A DNA stretch of 62,539 nt from an uncultured Oscillospiraceae bacterium (GTDB lineage: Bacteria > Bacillota > Clostridia > Oscillospirales > Oscillospiraceae): NCBI GenBank assembly GCA_944385445.1, contig CALWXF010000012.1, positions 1 to 62,539 on the forward strand, written 5' to 3'. The translations under genes were made by a program, and so were the position numbers. The notes under the pieces are model-generated. The model saw nothing but the letters and a program-made list of their open reading frames with translations, did not search any database and had not been told where the DNA came from. This document shows, in pieces, positions 17,056 to 24,926 of this stretch; position 1 is the first letter of the stretch; each line of letters begins with the position of its first letter.

Positions 17056-17745
17056 TCAATCCAAAATTTTTTTCGGACGGAAACCGATGTAGTCGGCGGC
17101 CACCAGCTGATAGGCCACGCTTCCCTGCACTCCCTCCACCGCCAGACGGTGGCTGGGACCGTGGAGATGGCCATAGCAGCACAGCTTCACCTGGTACTGC
17201 TCCAGCAGCTGCAAAATCTCCGGGCACTGGTACCCCTTGTACAGGGGCGGATAGTGGAGGAAGCAGTATTTCTCCGCCTCCCCTGCCGCCTTCAGCGAGG
17301 TCTCCAGGCGCATCACCTCTCGGCGAAACACCTTCCCCGAGGGGGCATTCTGCTGCTCCTCATAAAACCAGCCCCGGGTGCCGCACAGGGCTACATCCCC
17401 GTAAAAGGCACAGTTGTTGTGGAGAATGTGCAGGCGTTCCAAGCCATTTGCCTGGAAAAAGGCATTCATCTTGGAGGCGGTGTTCCACCAGTAGTCGTGG
17501 TTTCCCTTTAAAATCCACTTCTCCCCCGGCAGCCGGGAGTTGAGAAACTCCAGGTCCTTTTTTGCCTCCTCCAGGCTCATACCCCAGGACAGGTCCCCGC
17601 ACAGCACCACCGTGTCATCGTCCGATACGCAGGAAAAGCCTTCCTCCAGCTTCTCCACATAGCCTTCCCAGCTGCCCCCGAACACCTCCATAGACTTGTC
17701 GGCGCCCAGAGACAGATGGGTGTCTCCGATGGCATAAAGGGCCAT
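17056..17745 (-). CDS. calcineurin-like metallophosphoesterase
   Basis: Dinuclear-metal phosphoesterase of 229 residues. The five blocks of the family are visible: AIGDTHLS at the N terminus, CGDLSWG, LKGNHDYWW, FLHYPP and YGHLHG. Substrate is not predictable; small members act on nucleotides, cyclic nucleotides or phosphoproteins. It starts 21 bp after thrC with a strong AAGGAGG and is the last gene of the run from rbgA. Confidence 0.88.
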   Translation of the reverse strand: MALYAIGDTHLSLGADKSMEVFGGSWEGYVEKLEEGFSCVSDDDTVVLCGDLSWGMSLEEAKKDLEFLNSRLPGEKWILKGNHDYWWNTASKMNAFFQANGLERLHILHNNCAFYGDVALCGTRGWFYEEQQNAPSGKVFRREVMRLETSLKAAGEAEKYCFLHYPPLYKGYQCPEILQLLEQYQVKLCCYGHLHGPSHRLAVEGVQGSVAYQLVAADYIGFRPKKILD

Positions 17746-17766
17746 TTCTTCCCTCCTTGTCCCCGG

Positions 17767-19254
17767 TTAACGCAAGTGCTCCAGCACCTGATCCACCATG
17801 TGCTCCTTCTCGGTAACGGTGTCAAACCGGGGCTGCTTGTTTTTCAGTCGGGCCAGAGGCTGGGGCACTTCCACCCCAGTGAGCTGGGACAGCTGGTCCA
17901 AAATCTCGGTGCCAGCGGCGTGCTCCTGCACCCCCAGGGCATCCAGCACGCTGGAGCAGAACTTGAAGGGGCTGGCGGTGGACACCACCACCGTGGGAGT
18001 CTCGTCCCCGCTCTCCTTGCGGTACTGATCCAGGACGTCAAAGGCCACAGCGGTATGGGGGTCAATGAGGTAGTGCTGCTCCTCCCACATGCGGCGGATG
18101 GTCTTTTTGGTCTGGGCGTCATCACAGTACCCGGCGGCAAAGGTCTGATGCAGCTTGGTCTTGATGGGCACGCTCACCTCATAGCTGCCCTTCTCCGCCA
18201 ACTGCTCCATGTACTCGGTCACCTGCTTGTCATCCCGGCCGGACAGCTCAAAGAGCAGGCGCTCCAGGTTGCTGGAGATGAGGATGTCCATGGAGGGAGA
18301 CAGGGTATTGTGGAAGGGACGGTTGCGGTCATACACACCCGTGCGGAGGAAATCCGTGAGCACGTTGTTCTCGTTGGATGCGCAGATGAGGGTCTTGATG
18401 GGCACCCCCATCATTTTGGCATAGTAGGCAGCGAGAATGTTGCCGAAATTTCCCGTAGGTACACAGACATTGATCTCCTGTCCCTTCTCAATGGCGCCCT
18501 CCCGGCGCAGATCGCTGTAGGCGGAGATGTAGTAGACGATCTGAGGCAGCACACGGCCCCAGTTGATGGAGTTGGCGGAGGACAGGAAATAGCCGCGCTC
18601 GGCTAGCTGCTGGGCCAGCTCCTCGTCGGCAAACAGCTTTTTGACTCCGGTCTGGGCATCGTCGAAGTTGCCCACCACGGCGCACACGCCCACGTTGCCG
18701 CCCTCCTGGGTGACCATTTGCAGCTGCTGGATGTCGGACACGCCGTCCTTGGGATAGAACACCAGGATCTGAGTTTTACTCACATCCTTGAAGCCCTCCA
18801 GGGCAGCCTTGCCGGTGTCGCCAGAGGTGGCCACCAGAATGCACACCGTCTTCTTCTCATCGTTCTTCCGCAGAGAGGCCGAGAGAAGATGGGGCAGCAT
18901 TTGCAGGGCCATATCCTTGAAGGCACATGTGGGGCCGTGCCACAGCTCCAGGCAATAGGTGTTGTCGTCCAGGCGGCGCACCGGGGCCACCTCGGGGTCG
19001 GAGAACTTTCCACCGCCATAGGCCGCCCGGGCATATCCCGTCAGCTCAGAGCTGGAGAAGCCCTCCAAAAAGCCGTTCAGCACATACACCGCCCGCTGCT
19101 GATAGGACATATCCTTCAGGGACTCCAGCGCATTCCCTGCCAGGCGGGGCAGCACCTGGGGAGTCATCAGACCTCCGTCCGGAGCCAGTCCCTTGGCAAT
19201 GGCCTGAGCCGCAGTCATACGCAAATTGTTGTTTCTCGTGCTCAGATAATTCAT
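17767..19254 (-). CDS. thrC: threonine synthase
   Basis: PLP enzyme converting O-phosphohomoserine to threonine; 495 residues, the long form found in many anaerobic Firmicutes. It starts MNYLSTRNNNLRMTAAQAI, with an APDGGLMTP motif. The PLP lysine is in CAFKDMALQ, preceded by ELWHGPT, and the phosphate-binding ATSGDTGKAALEGF and the later VPTGNFGNILAAYYAK are clear. Its start overlaps the dipeptidase gene by 4 bp. No T-box or other amino-acid riboswitch is visible upstream. Confidence 0.96.
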   Translation of the reverse strand: MNYLSTRNNNLRMTAAQAIAKGLAPDGGLMTPQVLPRLAGNALESLKDMSYQQRAVYVLNGFLEGFSSSELTGYARAAYGGGKFSDPEVAPVRRLDDNTYCLELWHGPTCAFKDMALQMLPHLLSASLRKNDEKKTVCILVATSGDTGKAALEGFKDVSKTQILVFYPKDGVSDIQQLQMVTQEGGNVGVCAVVGNFDDAQTGVKKLFADEELAQQLAERGYFLSSANSINWGRVLPQIVYYISAYSDLRREGAIEKGQEINVCVPTGNFGNILAAYYAKMMGVPIKTLICASNENNVLTDFLRTGVYDRNRPFHNTLSPSMDILISSNLERLLFELSGRDDKQVTEYMEQLAEKGSYEVSVPIKTKLHQTFAAGYCDDAQTKKTIRRMWEEQHYLIDPHTAVAFDVLDQYRKESGDETPTVVVSTASPFKFCSSVLDALGVQEHAAGTEILDQLSQLTGVEVPQPLARLKNKQPRFDTVTEKEHMVDQVLEHLR

Positions 19255-20186
19255 GATTGTCTCACTACCCTCATTAAGTTATTGTAAAACACATCGTGCA
19301 GCAGCTCTTCCCCATATCCATAACTCAGTAGATACGAATAGAGCCCGGAAAGCCGGGTGATGTGGGACAGGGGTTCCACGAGCTCCGCCCCGTCCCAGTC
19401 GCCCCCCAGGGCCACACATTTGGCCCCACCCAGGGCCAGGATGTGGTCCAGGTGGCGGCGCACCGCCTCCAGGTCCCGGCTGCCGCCTACAAAGTTCTCA
19501 TAGAAATTTAGTCCAATGACACCTTGATGCTCTATTATGGCAGTTATCTGCTCATCCGTCAAGTTTCTTGTGTGGTCACACACCGCCCGGGCGTTGGAGT
19601 GGCTGGCAATCACGCCCCCTTGGCACAGGTCCATCACGTCCCAGAACCCCGCCTCGGACAGGTGGGACACGTCCACCAGCACCTCCAGCTCCCCCATCCG
19701 CCGCACAAATTCCCGGCCCAGTGGGGTGAGACCCTGGTGAGGCTGGTCGCTGTGGGAGCCGCTGAGGGCATTCTGGTGATTCCAGGTCAGGTTGATGGCG
19801 CACACCCCCTGCCGGGCGGCCCACTCCAAGCCCTCCAGGCTGCACCCCAGCAGCTCTGCCCCCTCCACCGAGAGAAAGGCAGCACACTTTCCTTCTCCGT
19901 TGGCCTGACGGGCCTCACAGGCGGTGGTGCAATGGGTCACCAGATGGGAGTAGCAGTCCATCTGATGGCGAAAGTAGCTCAGCTGGCTTTTGCAGGCCGC
20001 TTCCGGGCATCCGCCCCCCACATAGCCCGGAGCCGTCCACAGGGCAAACACCTGGGCATAGGCCCCGAAGGTGTCCAGCGCAGCGCACAGCTCCAGGGCC
20101 CCGGTGTTGTAGGGCAGTTCCTCCCCCATGGACCAGCAGCGGTACACCGTGTCACAGTGTCCATCCATCACAGAAATTCGGTTCAT
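19251..20186 (-). CDS. membrane dipeptidase family (peptidase M19)
   Basis: Zinc dipeptidase of the renal dipeptidase family, 311 residues. The metal ligands show in VMDGHCDTV near the N terminus, FLSVEGAELLG, LVDVSHLSEAGFWDV, VIASHSNARAVCDHTRNLTD and LGGDWDGAE. No signal peptide is seen, so it is likely cytosolic, acting on dipeptides possibly including D-amino acids. ATG 20186 is preferred because GAGGTG is 7 nt upstream; an in-frame GTG two codons earlier abuts that site. Coupled to thrC. Confidence 0.9.
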   Translation of the reverse strand: MNRISVMDGHCDTVYRCWSMGEELPYNTGALELCAALDTFGAYAQVFALWTAPGYVGGGCPEAACKSQLSYFRHQMDCYSHLVTHCTTACEARQANGEGKCAAFLSVEGAELLGCSLEGLEWAARQGVCAINLTWNHQNALSGSHSDQPHQGLTPLGREFVRRMGELEVLVDVSHLSEAGFWDVMDLCQGGVIASHSNARAVCDHTRNLTDEQITAIIEHQGVIGLNFYENFVGGSRDLEAVRRHLDHILALGGAKCVALGGDWDGAELVEPLSHITRLSGLYSYLLSYGYGEELLHDVFYNNLMRVVRQS

Positions 20187-20197
20187 TCCCACTCACC

Positions 20198-20569
20198 TCA
20201 AAAAGCGTTTTCCAGATAGTTTATGTGGGGATGACGGGTGGCAGTCCCCTGAGGCGCATAGATTTCTGCCACATCGAACCGGGGCTGAAGCTGGGTGGGA
20301 TGGGCTTGCAGGTAGAGCAGCGCCGCCGCCCGCAGTTTGCGCTGCTTGGAGCGGGTGACCGACTCCCGGGCGGTCATGATATCGTCATTGCGCCGCAGCT
20401 TCACCTCTACAAAAGCCAGGTACTTGCGGTTTGTGGCCACCAGGTCCAGCTCTCCCAGACGACAGCGGTAGTTGACGTCCACGATGTTGTACCCCTGTTT
20501 GCGCAGATAGTTGGCCACCTGCATTTCTCCCCACTTGCCCAGCAGGCGGGCCTCCGCTCCGCCCCTCAT
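20198..20569 (-). CDS. YraN family protein (UPF0102), nuclease-like fold
   Basis: 123-residue protein with the restriction-endonuclease-like core LGKWGEMQVANYLRKQGY, CRLGELDLVA and YLAFVEVKLRR. The E/D/ExK constellation resembles Holliday-junction and Mrr-like nucleases, but the family's activity is unproven. Its ATG overlaps the end of rnhB by 4 bp; the rnhB-yraN pairing is widespread in bacteria. Confidence 0.9.
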   Translation of the reverse strand: MRGGAEARLLGKWGEMQVANYLRKQGYNIVDVNYRCRLGELDLVATNRKYLAFVEVKLRRNDDIMTARESVTRSKQRKLRAAALLYLQAHPTQLQPRFDVAEIYAPQGTATRHPHINYLENAF

Positions 20570-21195
20570 AGCTTTTTCAAAAAACTGCGGCGATGGATGG
20601 GACAGGGCCCATACTCCCGCAGCAACTCATAGTGCAGCTTGGTGGGGTACCCCTTGTGCTTGTCAAAGGCGTACTGGGGATAGGCGCTGGCCATCTCCTC
20701 CATGTATCGGTCCCGGCTGACCTTGGCCAGGATGGAGGCGGCGGCAATGGAAGCGGAGTGGGCGTCCCCCTTCACCACCAACTGGTGGGGAGCGGTGATA
20801 GCGCAGCGGCTGCCGTGATCCCGGTTGCCATCCACCAGCACCAGCTGGGGGGCGGGCTCCAGCCCATCAATGGCCCGCTGCATGGCCAGCATCCGGCAGT
20901 TGAGAATGTCCAGCTGGTCAATCTCCTCCGCCTCTGCCCAGGCCACGCTGTAGCTTACCGCCTGCTCCCGAATGAGGCCAAAGAGCAAGTCCCGCCGCCG
21001 GGGTGTCACCTTCTTGGAGTCGTTGAGATAGGGCAGTTCCGCCCCCTGGGGGAGAATCACCGCTGCGGCATACACCCGCCCGGCCAGAGGCCCGGCTCCC
21101 GCCTCGTCCACCCCAGCCAGGTACTCAATCCCCGCTTGGGAGCGAATTTGGGCGTCCCACTGGTAAAGGTCGATTCGTTCCACGTCGTTATTCAT
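20566..21195 (-). CDS. rnhB: ribonuclease HII with altered GRG motif
   Basis: Endonuclease removing ribonucleotides from DNA; 209 residues. Catalytic D30 and E31 lie in GVDEAGAGPLAG, a third Asp in LVDGNRDH, and the fourth in the AASILAKVSRDRYM region. The motif after the acidic pair is normally G-R-G; here residues 33-35 are G-A-G, so the Arg that helps read the DNA-RNA junction is replaced by Ala34. Codons are GGA GCC GGG, so this is a clear substitution. ATG 21195 overlaps the end of rbgA. Confidence 0.93.
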   Translation of the reverse strand: MNNDVERIDLYQWDAQIRSQAGIEYLAGVDEAGAGPLAGRVYAAAVILPQGAELPYLNDSKKVTPRRRDLLFGLIREQAVSYSVAWAEAEEIDQLDILNCRMLAMQRAIDGLEPAPQLVLVDGNRDHGSRCAITAPHQLVVKGDAHSASIAAASILAKVSRDRYMEEMASAYPQYAFDKHKGYPTKLHYELLREYGPCPIHRRSFLKKL

Positions 21196-22048
21196 GGATG
21201 TCCTCCGGCCGTTCCAGTGTAAAGCGTCCAAGCTTGCCACCTCGGAACTCGTCCAGCAGCACTCGGGACATCCGCTCGGTGTCCACCTCGCCGCCGGAAA
21301 TCAGCATGCCACGCTTGCGGGCGGCCATCTCCAACAGCTCCCAACCGGCCTTCCCTTCCAGGTCTTTGAGCTTGTACCGCTCCTCCAACACGCCGGGATA
21401 GTGGGCGCTCAAAAGGGCCATCAGGCCACAGGCCAGCTCCTCCCCGTCCAGAATCTCGTCTCGCACAGCGCCTGTAAAGGCCAAATACATGCCAGTGGTC
21501 TCATCCTCGAATTTGGGCCAGAGAATGCCGGGGGTGTCCAGCAGGTCCAAGCCCTGGTCGATGTTCACCCACTGCTTGCCACGGGTGACGCCGGGGCGGT
21601 CCCCCGCCTTGGCGGACTTGCGGCGGGCCACCTTGTTGATGAAGGTGGATTTGCCCACGTTGGGCACCCCCACCACCATCACCCGCACAGGACGGCCCAC
21701 CTGGCCCTTGGCTCTCCAGGCCTCGATTTTCTCCCGCAGGGCCTGCTTGACCACATTGGAAAACTGGTTGACGCCCTTGCCGCTCTTGGCGTCGGTCTCC
21801 AGCACCGCATAGCCCTTCTCACGGAACCAGGCCATCCACTGGGCGGTGACCTTGGGGTCTGCCTGATCGGCCCGGTTGAAGATGATCATGCGGGGGCGGT
21901 CCCCCACCATGGAGTCAATGTCCGGGTTACGGCTGGAGATGGGAATGCGGGCATCCACCACCTCCGCCACCATGTCCACGAACTTCACGTCCTCCTCCAT
22001 TTGGCGGCGGGTCTTGGTCATATGTCCGGGATACCATTGGATGTTCAT
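21188..22048 (-). CDS. rbgA: ribosome biogenesis GTPase YlqF/RbgA
   Basis: Circularly permuted GTPase for 50S maturation (uL16 incorporation); 286 residues. It starts MNIQWYPGHMTKTRRQMEE, the family signature. The permuted order is G4 NRADQAD, then G1 GVPNVGKSTFINK, G2 PGVTRG and G3 DTPGILWPKF. It lies just downstream of rplS, as in Bacillus, but with its own promoter-like sequence, and heads an operon rbgA-rnhB-yraN-dipeptidase-thrC-phosphoesterase joined by overlaps or short gaps. Confidence 0.96.
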   Translation of the reverse strand: MNIQWYPGHMTKTRRQMEEDVKFVDMVAEVVDARIPISSRNPDIDSMVGDRPRMIIFNRADQADPKVTAQWMAWFREKGYAVLETDAKSGKGVNQFSNVVKQALREKIEAWRAKGQVGRPVRVMVVGVPNVGKSTFINKVARRKSAKAGDRPGVTRGKQWVNIDQGLDLLDTPGILWPKFEDETTGMYLAFTGAVRDEILDGEELACGLMALLSAHYPGVLEERYKLKDLEGKAGWELLEMAARKRGMLISGGEVDTERMSRVLLDEFRGGKLGRFTLERPEDIHE

Positions 22049-22063
22049 CGTGCTCCCCTTTCT

Positions 22064-22106
22064 CTGGGAGCGTTTCTCCCAGTGTGCGTTTTATCTGTTT
22101 ATTATA
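22064..22106 (-). promoter_or_regulatory. rbgA promoter -10 and leader hairpin
   Basis: TATAAT on the minus strand at 22101-22106 lies between the rplS terminator and rbgA, with a poor -35. Downstream in the leader CTGGGAG/CTCCCAG (22064-22082) forms a hairpin just upstream of the GGGGAG ribosome site. Confidence 0.45.
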
Positions 22107-22140
22107 CTAAATCTCTTCCATTTAGAAAAGTGGAAAACAC

Positions 22141-22170
22141 AAAAAAAGGAGCGGAAATTCCGCTCCTTTT
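22141..22170 (-). terminator. terminator after rplS
   Basis: GGAGCGGAA pairs with TTCCGCTCC; read on the minus strand it is followed by seven T bases. It lies about 20 nt past the rplS stop. Confidence 0.9.
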
Positions 22171-22189
22171 CTCGTGCAAACTGGTGCAA

Positions 22190-22531
22190 TTACAGATCTT
22201 CCTTGACCTTAGCAGCCTTACCGACGCGGTTGCGCAGGTAGTACAGCTTGGCGCGGCGAACCTTACCGTGACGGACGGTCTCCACCTTCTCGATGGTGGG
22301 AGCGTGCAGGGGGAACACCTTCTCCACGCCTACGCCGTAAGACACACGACGCACGGTGAAGGTCTCCTCGATGCCGCCGTGCTTCTTGGCGATGACGGTA
22401 CCCTCAAACACCTGGATACGCTCACGGTTGCCTTCCTTAACACGGATGTGCACACGGACGGTGTCACCCACGTTGGCCACGGGGGCCTCGGCCTTCAGAT
22501 ACTTCTGGCTAAATTGCTTCAGCTGTTCCAT
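22190..22531 (-). CDS. rplS: 50S ribosomal protein L19
   Basis: bL19, at the 30S-50S interface; 113 residues, normal length. It contains the invariant [43 protein letters not shown] and [21 protein letters not shown] strong AGGAGGAAATATC precedes the ATG. Transcribed alone from its own promoter to its own terminator. Confidence 0.98.
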   Translation of the reverse strand: MEQLKQFSQKYLKAEAPVANVGDTVRVHIRVKEGNRERIQVFEGTVIAKKHGGIEETFTVRRVSYGVGVEKVFPLHAPTIEKVETVRHGKVRRAKLYYLRNRVGKAAKVKEDL

Positions 22532-22610
22532 TGATATTTCCTCCTAGTATTCAGGCGTTCGTGCGTCAACGTGTCATGCGCAGAGGACCACCCTTATTTA
22601 AGACCGAGTT

Positions 22611-22639
22611 ATTTTACCACAGAGGCAGAGAGAAAGCAA
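22611..22639 (-). promoter_or_regulatory. rplS promoter with extended -10
   Basis: On the minus strand, TTGCTT (22634-22639), a 17-bp spacer, then TAAAAT (22611-22616) preceded by TG at the extended -10 position. It sits between the M50 gene stop and rplS and gives a leader of roughly 75 nt. Confidence 0.55.
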
Positions 22640-22643
22640 GTCT

Positions 22644-23261
22644 TTATTTCCCTTTTTTTCTTCTTTTACTCTGCCACCACCCCAGGGTCTCCCGGCGCAC
22701 CACTCCCCAGAACAGCCAGGTGGAGGTGAGCAGTAGGGTGAGGTTGGCATAGGTGCCCATGACGATGGCCCCCACACCCACCAGCCCCCCCACCAGCAGC
22801 GCAGACAGGCCGGTCTCCCACCGGTCTGCCCGCTCCGGCCCCAACAGAGGTGAGAGGTAATTGCGCAGGATGCGAGCGCCGTCCAGGGGGCGAATGGGCA
22901 GGAGATTGAACGCCCCCACACCCACACTGAGAGCGGCCAGCACATAGAGCTGCCCTGCCCATGCCACCCCACCCAACACCAGATTGGCCGCCGGGCCTGC
23001 CAGGGCCACCACCGTGTCCTCCCCATAGGACAGGGTGCGGGAATACCCTATGGTCATCTCTGCCCCCACCGCTGTGAGGCTCGCCTGCTCCAGATGTCCG
23101 CCCAGGCATTTGGCCGCCCCCAAATGCCCCAGCTCATGGACCAGGCAGGCCAGCAATCCCCAGGGCAGCAGCCCCACTCCCTCGTCCAGGTAGAACAGCA
23201 CCCCCAGCACCAGCCAGAACCCGGCGCTCACCCGCCACTTGGCCTCAGGACGGGTCCACAT
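22644..23261 (-). CDS. site-2 protease family M50 peptidase, probable SpoIVFB
   Basis: Membrane zinc protease of 205 residues. The metal motif HELGH lies near residue 43 in a hydrophobic helix (LLACLVHELGHLGAAKCLGG), and the third ligand is in FNLLPIRPLDGARIL. Four to five further hydrophobic segments follow. Size and topology match SpoIVFB, which cleaves pro-sigma-K in the outer forespore membrane. It overlaps the M23-domain gene by 17 bp, echoing spoIVFA-spoIVFB, and shares its sigma-E-like promoter. SpoIVFB identity is inferred from neighbours; no sigK is in the window. Confidence 0.75.
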   Translation of the reverse strand: MWTRPEAKWRVSAGFWLVLGVLFYLDEGVGLLPWGLLACLVHELGHLGAAKCLGGHLEQASLTAVGAEMTIGYSRTLSYGEDTVVALAGPAANLVLGGVAWAGQLYVLAALSVGVGAFNLLPIRPLDGARILRNYLSPLLGPERADRWETGLSALLVGGLVGVGAIVMGTYANLTLLLTSTWLFWGVVRRETLGWWQSKRRKKGK

Positions 23262-24201
23262 AATAGGCCGGGTCCAGGCGGATCTTATCCTTTTCTATGG
23301 TAAGGTGCAGGTGTGGTCCGGTGGCCATCCCCGTCTCCCCCACCAGGGCCACGGTCTGCCCACAGGTCACGGTATCCCCCTTTTGAATGAGCAGCTTGCT
23401 GCAATGGGCATAAAAGGAACTCACCCCGTTTTTGTGGGTGATCTTGAAATACAGTCCGAAGTCATCGCTGCGTCCAATGTACTCCACCACTCCGTCGGCA
23501 AAGGCTTTGATCTCCGTGCCCTCGTCGGCGGCGATGTCCAGGGCCAGATGAAACTCGTTTTTCTGGGTGATGGGGTTGGTGCGATAACCAAAGGTGGAGC
23601 TCACCGGCCCGGTCACCGGGCACACCGTCTTCTCCAGCCCCAGCTCATAGTACTCATAGCTGACATTGGAGGGCAGCGCCACCCCATCGGGGCTATACTC
23701 CTGGGCCACCGCCGTCACCACCTTCGGCGTAGGGGCGGGCGTGGGAGCCGGGGTAGGTTGAGTGGTAGGCGCTGGAGTGGGAGTCGGTGCAGGGGTCGCC
23801 GTTGCCTCTGGTTCCTCCTCGGTGGCCGCACCGTGGCCGCTTATGTAGGACTGCCCCAGATCCTGCTGCTGGCCCAGAAGGGTCACCTTTTGGCCAGCTG
23901 CGCTCCCGCTTCCCTGGCCCGTTCCCCCCGCCAGCTCCTCCAGCCACGCCATTCCAGGCACCTTCTCCCCTGCCCAGGCCGCCGCCTGCTGCATCCAGCT
24001 TCCCGGATTCCAATCCGCTTGCAGCAGCTGGCGTACCGCCTCCGCCTGGCCGGGAAACACCCCTCGCCCAATAAACACCAACAAAAACAGCATACCGCTG
24101 ACCACCAGCTGTATCCCCCAGCGGACAGCTCCCGGCGCAGCCGCTGGCTTTCCCCGCCGTGCCCCCGCTGGAGTGGAACGCCGTCTCACCCCTGTGTTCA
24201 T
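23245..24201 (-). CDS. membrane-anchored M23 (LytM) protein, probable SpoIVFA
   Basis: 318 residues: a basic cytosolic N terminus, one transmembrane helix (about residues 28-46), a low-complexity Pro/Thr linker near 130-160, then a C-terminal M23 domain. The domain has GPVSSTFGYR, HLALD and GPHLHLTIEKD, so the zinc ligands of LytM peptidases look intact. B. subtilis SpoIVFA has the same layout and tethers and inhibits SpoIVFB; the adjacent M50 gene supports that role. Alternatively it is a peptidoglycan hydrolase of the spore-engulfment type. Confidence 0.78.
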   Translation of the reverse strand: MNTGVRRRSTPAGARRGKPAAAPGAVRWGIQLVVSGMLFLLVFIGRGVFPGQAEAVRQLLQADWNPGSWMQQAAAWAGEKVPGMAWLEELAGGTGQGSGSAAGQKVTLLGQQQDLGQSYISGHGAATEEEPEATATPAPTPTPAPTTQPTPAPTPAPTPKVVTAVAQEYSPDGVALPSNVSYEYYELGLEKTVCPVTGPVSSTFGYRTNPITQKNEFHLALDIAADEGTEIKAFADGVVEYIGRSDDFGLYFKITHKNGVSSFYAHCSKLLIQKGDTVTCGQTVALVGETGMATGPHLHLTIEKDKIRLDPAYYVDPS

Positions 24202-24235
24202 ACGCTCCCTCCCTTGTCCAAATCATCCTATATGC

Positions 24236-24264
24236 ACCCTATGCACCATTGTGTTGGGATATTC
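24236..24264 (-). promoter_or_regulatory. sigma-E-like promoter of the M23/M50 pair
   Basis: On the minus strand GAATATC (24258-24264) matches six of seven bases of the sigma-E -35 KMATATT. After 14 bp, CATAGGGT (24236-24243) keeps the CATA...T of the -10. It lies about 35 bp before the M23 gene start, consistent with mother-cell expression. Confidence 0.45.
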
Positions 24265-24305
24265 CCCGATCTTTTTGTCCGTTTTGTGAACTTTTTGAAA
24301 AGCCA

Positions 24306-24334
24306 TTGACAACCTGGGATGCTGTGCTTATAAT
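24306..24334 (+). promoter_or_regulatory. consensus sigma-A promoter of the marR-ABC operon
   Basis: TTGACA (24306-24311), a 17-bp spacer and TATAAT (24329-24334): a perfect match to the vegetative consensus, as expected for a promoter normally held by a repressor. Confidence 0.9.
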
Positions 24335-24361
24335 TCCTTATGTTTCTTAATTATGTTACTT

Positions 24362-24377
24362 AACCTTTTGATAGGTT
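24362..24377. promoter_or_regulatory. candidate MarR operator
   Basis: AACCT, six bases, AGGTT: a short perfect inverted repeat about 28 bp downstream of the -10 and upstream of the marR ribosome site, a suitable place for autorepression. Short arms make this tentative. Confidence 0.4.
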
Positions 24378-24402
24378 GGTATCAAGATGGGAGGTTATAA
24401 CA

Positions 24403-24903
24403 TTGAAGGATCAGCAACACCCTCGTGCGCTGGAACTGCTGCGGGAGATGGATCTGCTGCGCCGCACCTGGAAGCTGGCCATCCCCAACACCGGAATCAA
24501 CAAATCGGAGTTTTTCACCCTGTACACCCTGCGCTGTCCCAACGGCCAGGCTCTGTCCTGGGGCGAGGACTGCCCCAAAGAGCCTGCCCCCATGACCCTG
24601 TCCACTCTGGCCAAGGCCATGAAACAGAGTATGCCGGCGGTGAGTCAGCGTATCACCAAGCTGGAGGAACTGGGCTACGTCCGGCGGGAGCCGGACCAGC
24701 GGGACCGCCGAACCGTGTGGATCTACCTGACGGAGGCGGGCAGCGAACTGCTCCACACCACCGGCTCTGAGATGTTGGGTAAGCTGGAGCGGGTGCTCCA
24801 CCGCCTGGACACCCAGGACGGGGTCAACGCCCAGCTGCTCATCCAAGCCTTCCACTGCCTGGCCCTGGCAGTGCAAGAGGAGTTTTCCCAGGGCAAACCG
24901 TAA
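24403..24903 (+). CDS. MarR family transcriptional regulator
   Basis: Winged-helix regulator, 166 residues. The DNA-binding region MTLSTLAKAMKQSMPAVSQR, the following KLEELGYVRREP and the wing DQRDRRTVWIYLTEAG are typical MarR. I chose TTG 24403 because GGGAGG ends 8 nt upstream; no ATG gives a better site. It precedes two ABC exporter genes by 23 bp and very likely represses them, releasing on binding a drug or metabolite. Confidence 0.88.
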   Translation: MKDQQHPRALELLREMDLLRRTWKLAIPNTGINKSEFFTLYTLRCPNGQALSWGEDCPKEPAPMTLSTLAKAMKQSMPAVSQRITKLEELGYVRREPDQRDRRTVWIYLTEAGSELLHTTGSEMLGKLERVLHRLDTQDGVNAQLLIQAFHCLALAVQEEFSQGKP

Positions 24904-24926
24904 CTTCTAGGAGGGAACCAGATTTT

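Noticed and set aside
17767-22048. T-box or amino-acid riboswitch for thrC
   Set aside because: No T-box core or aptamer is visible; thrC is joined to upstream genes by a 4-bp overlap.
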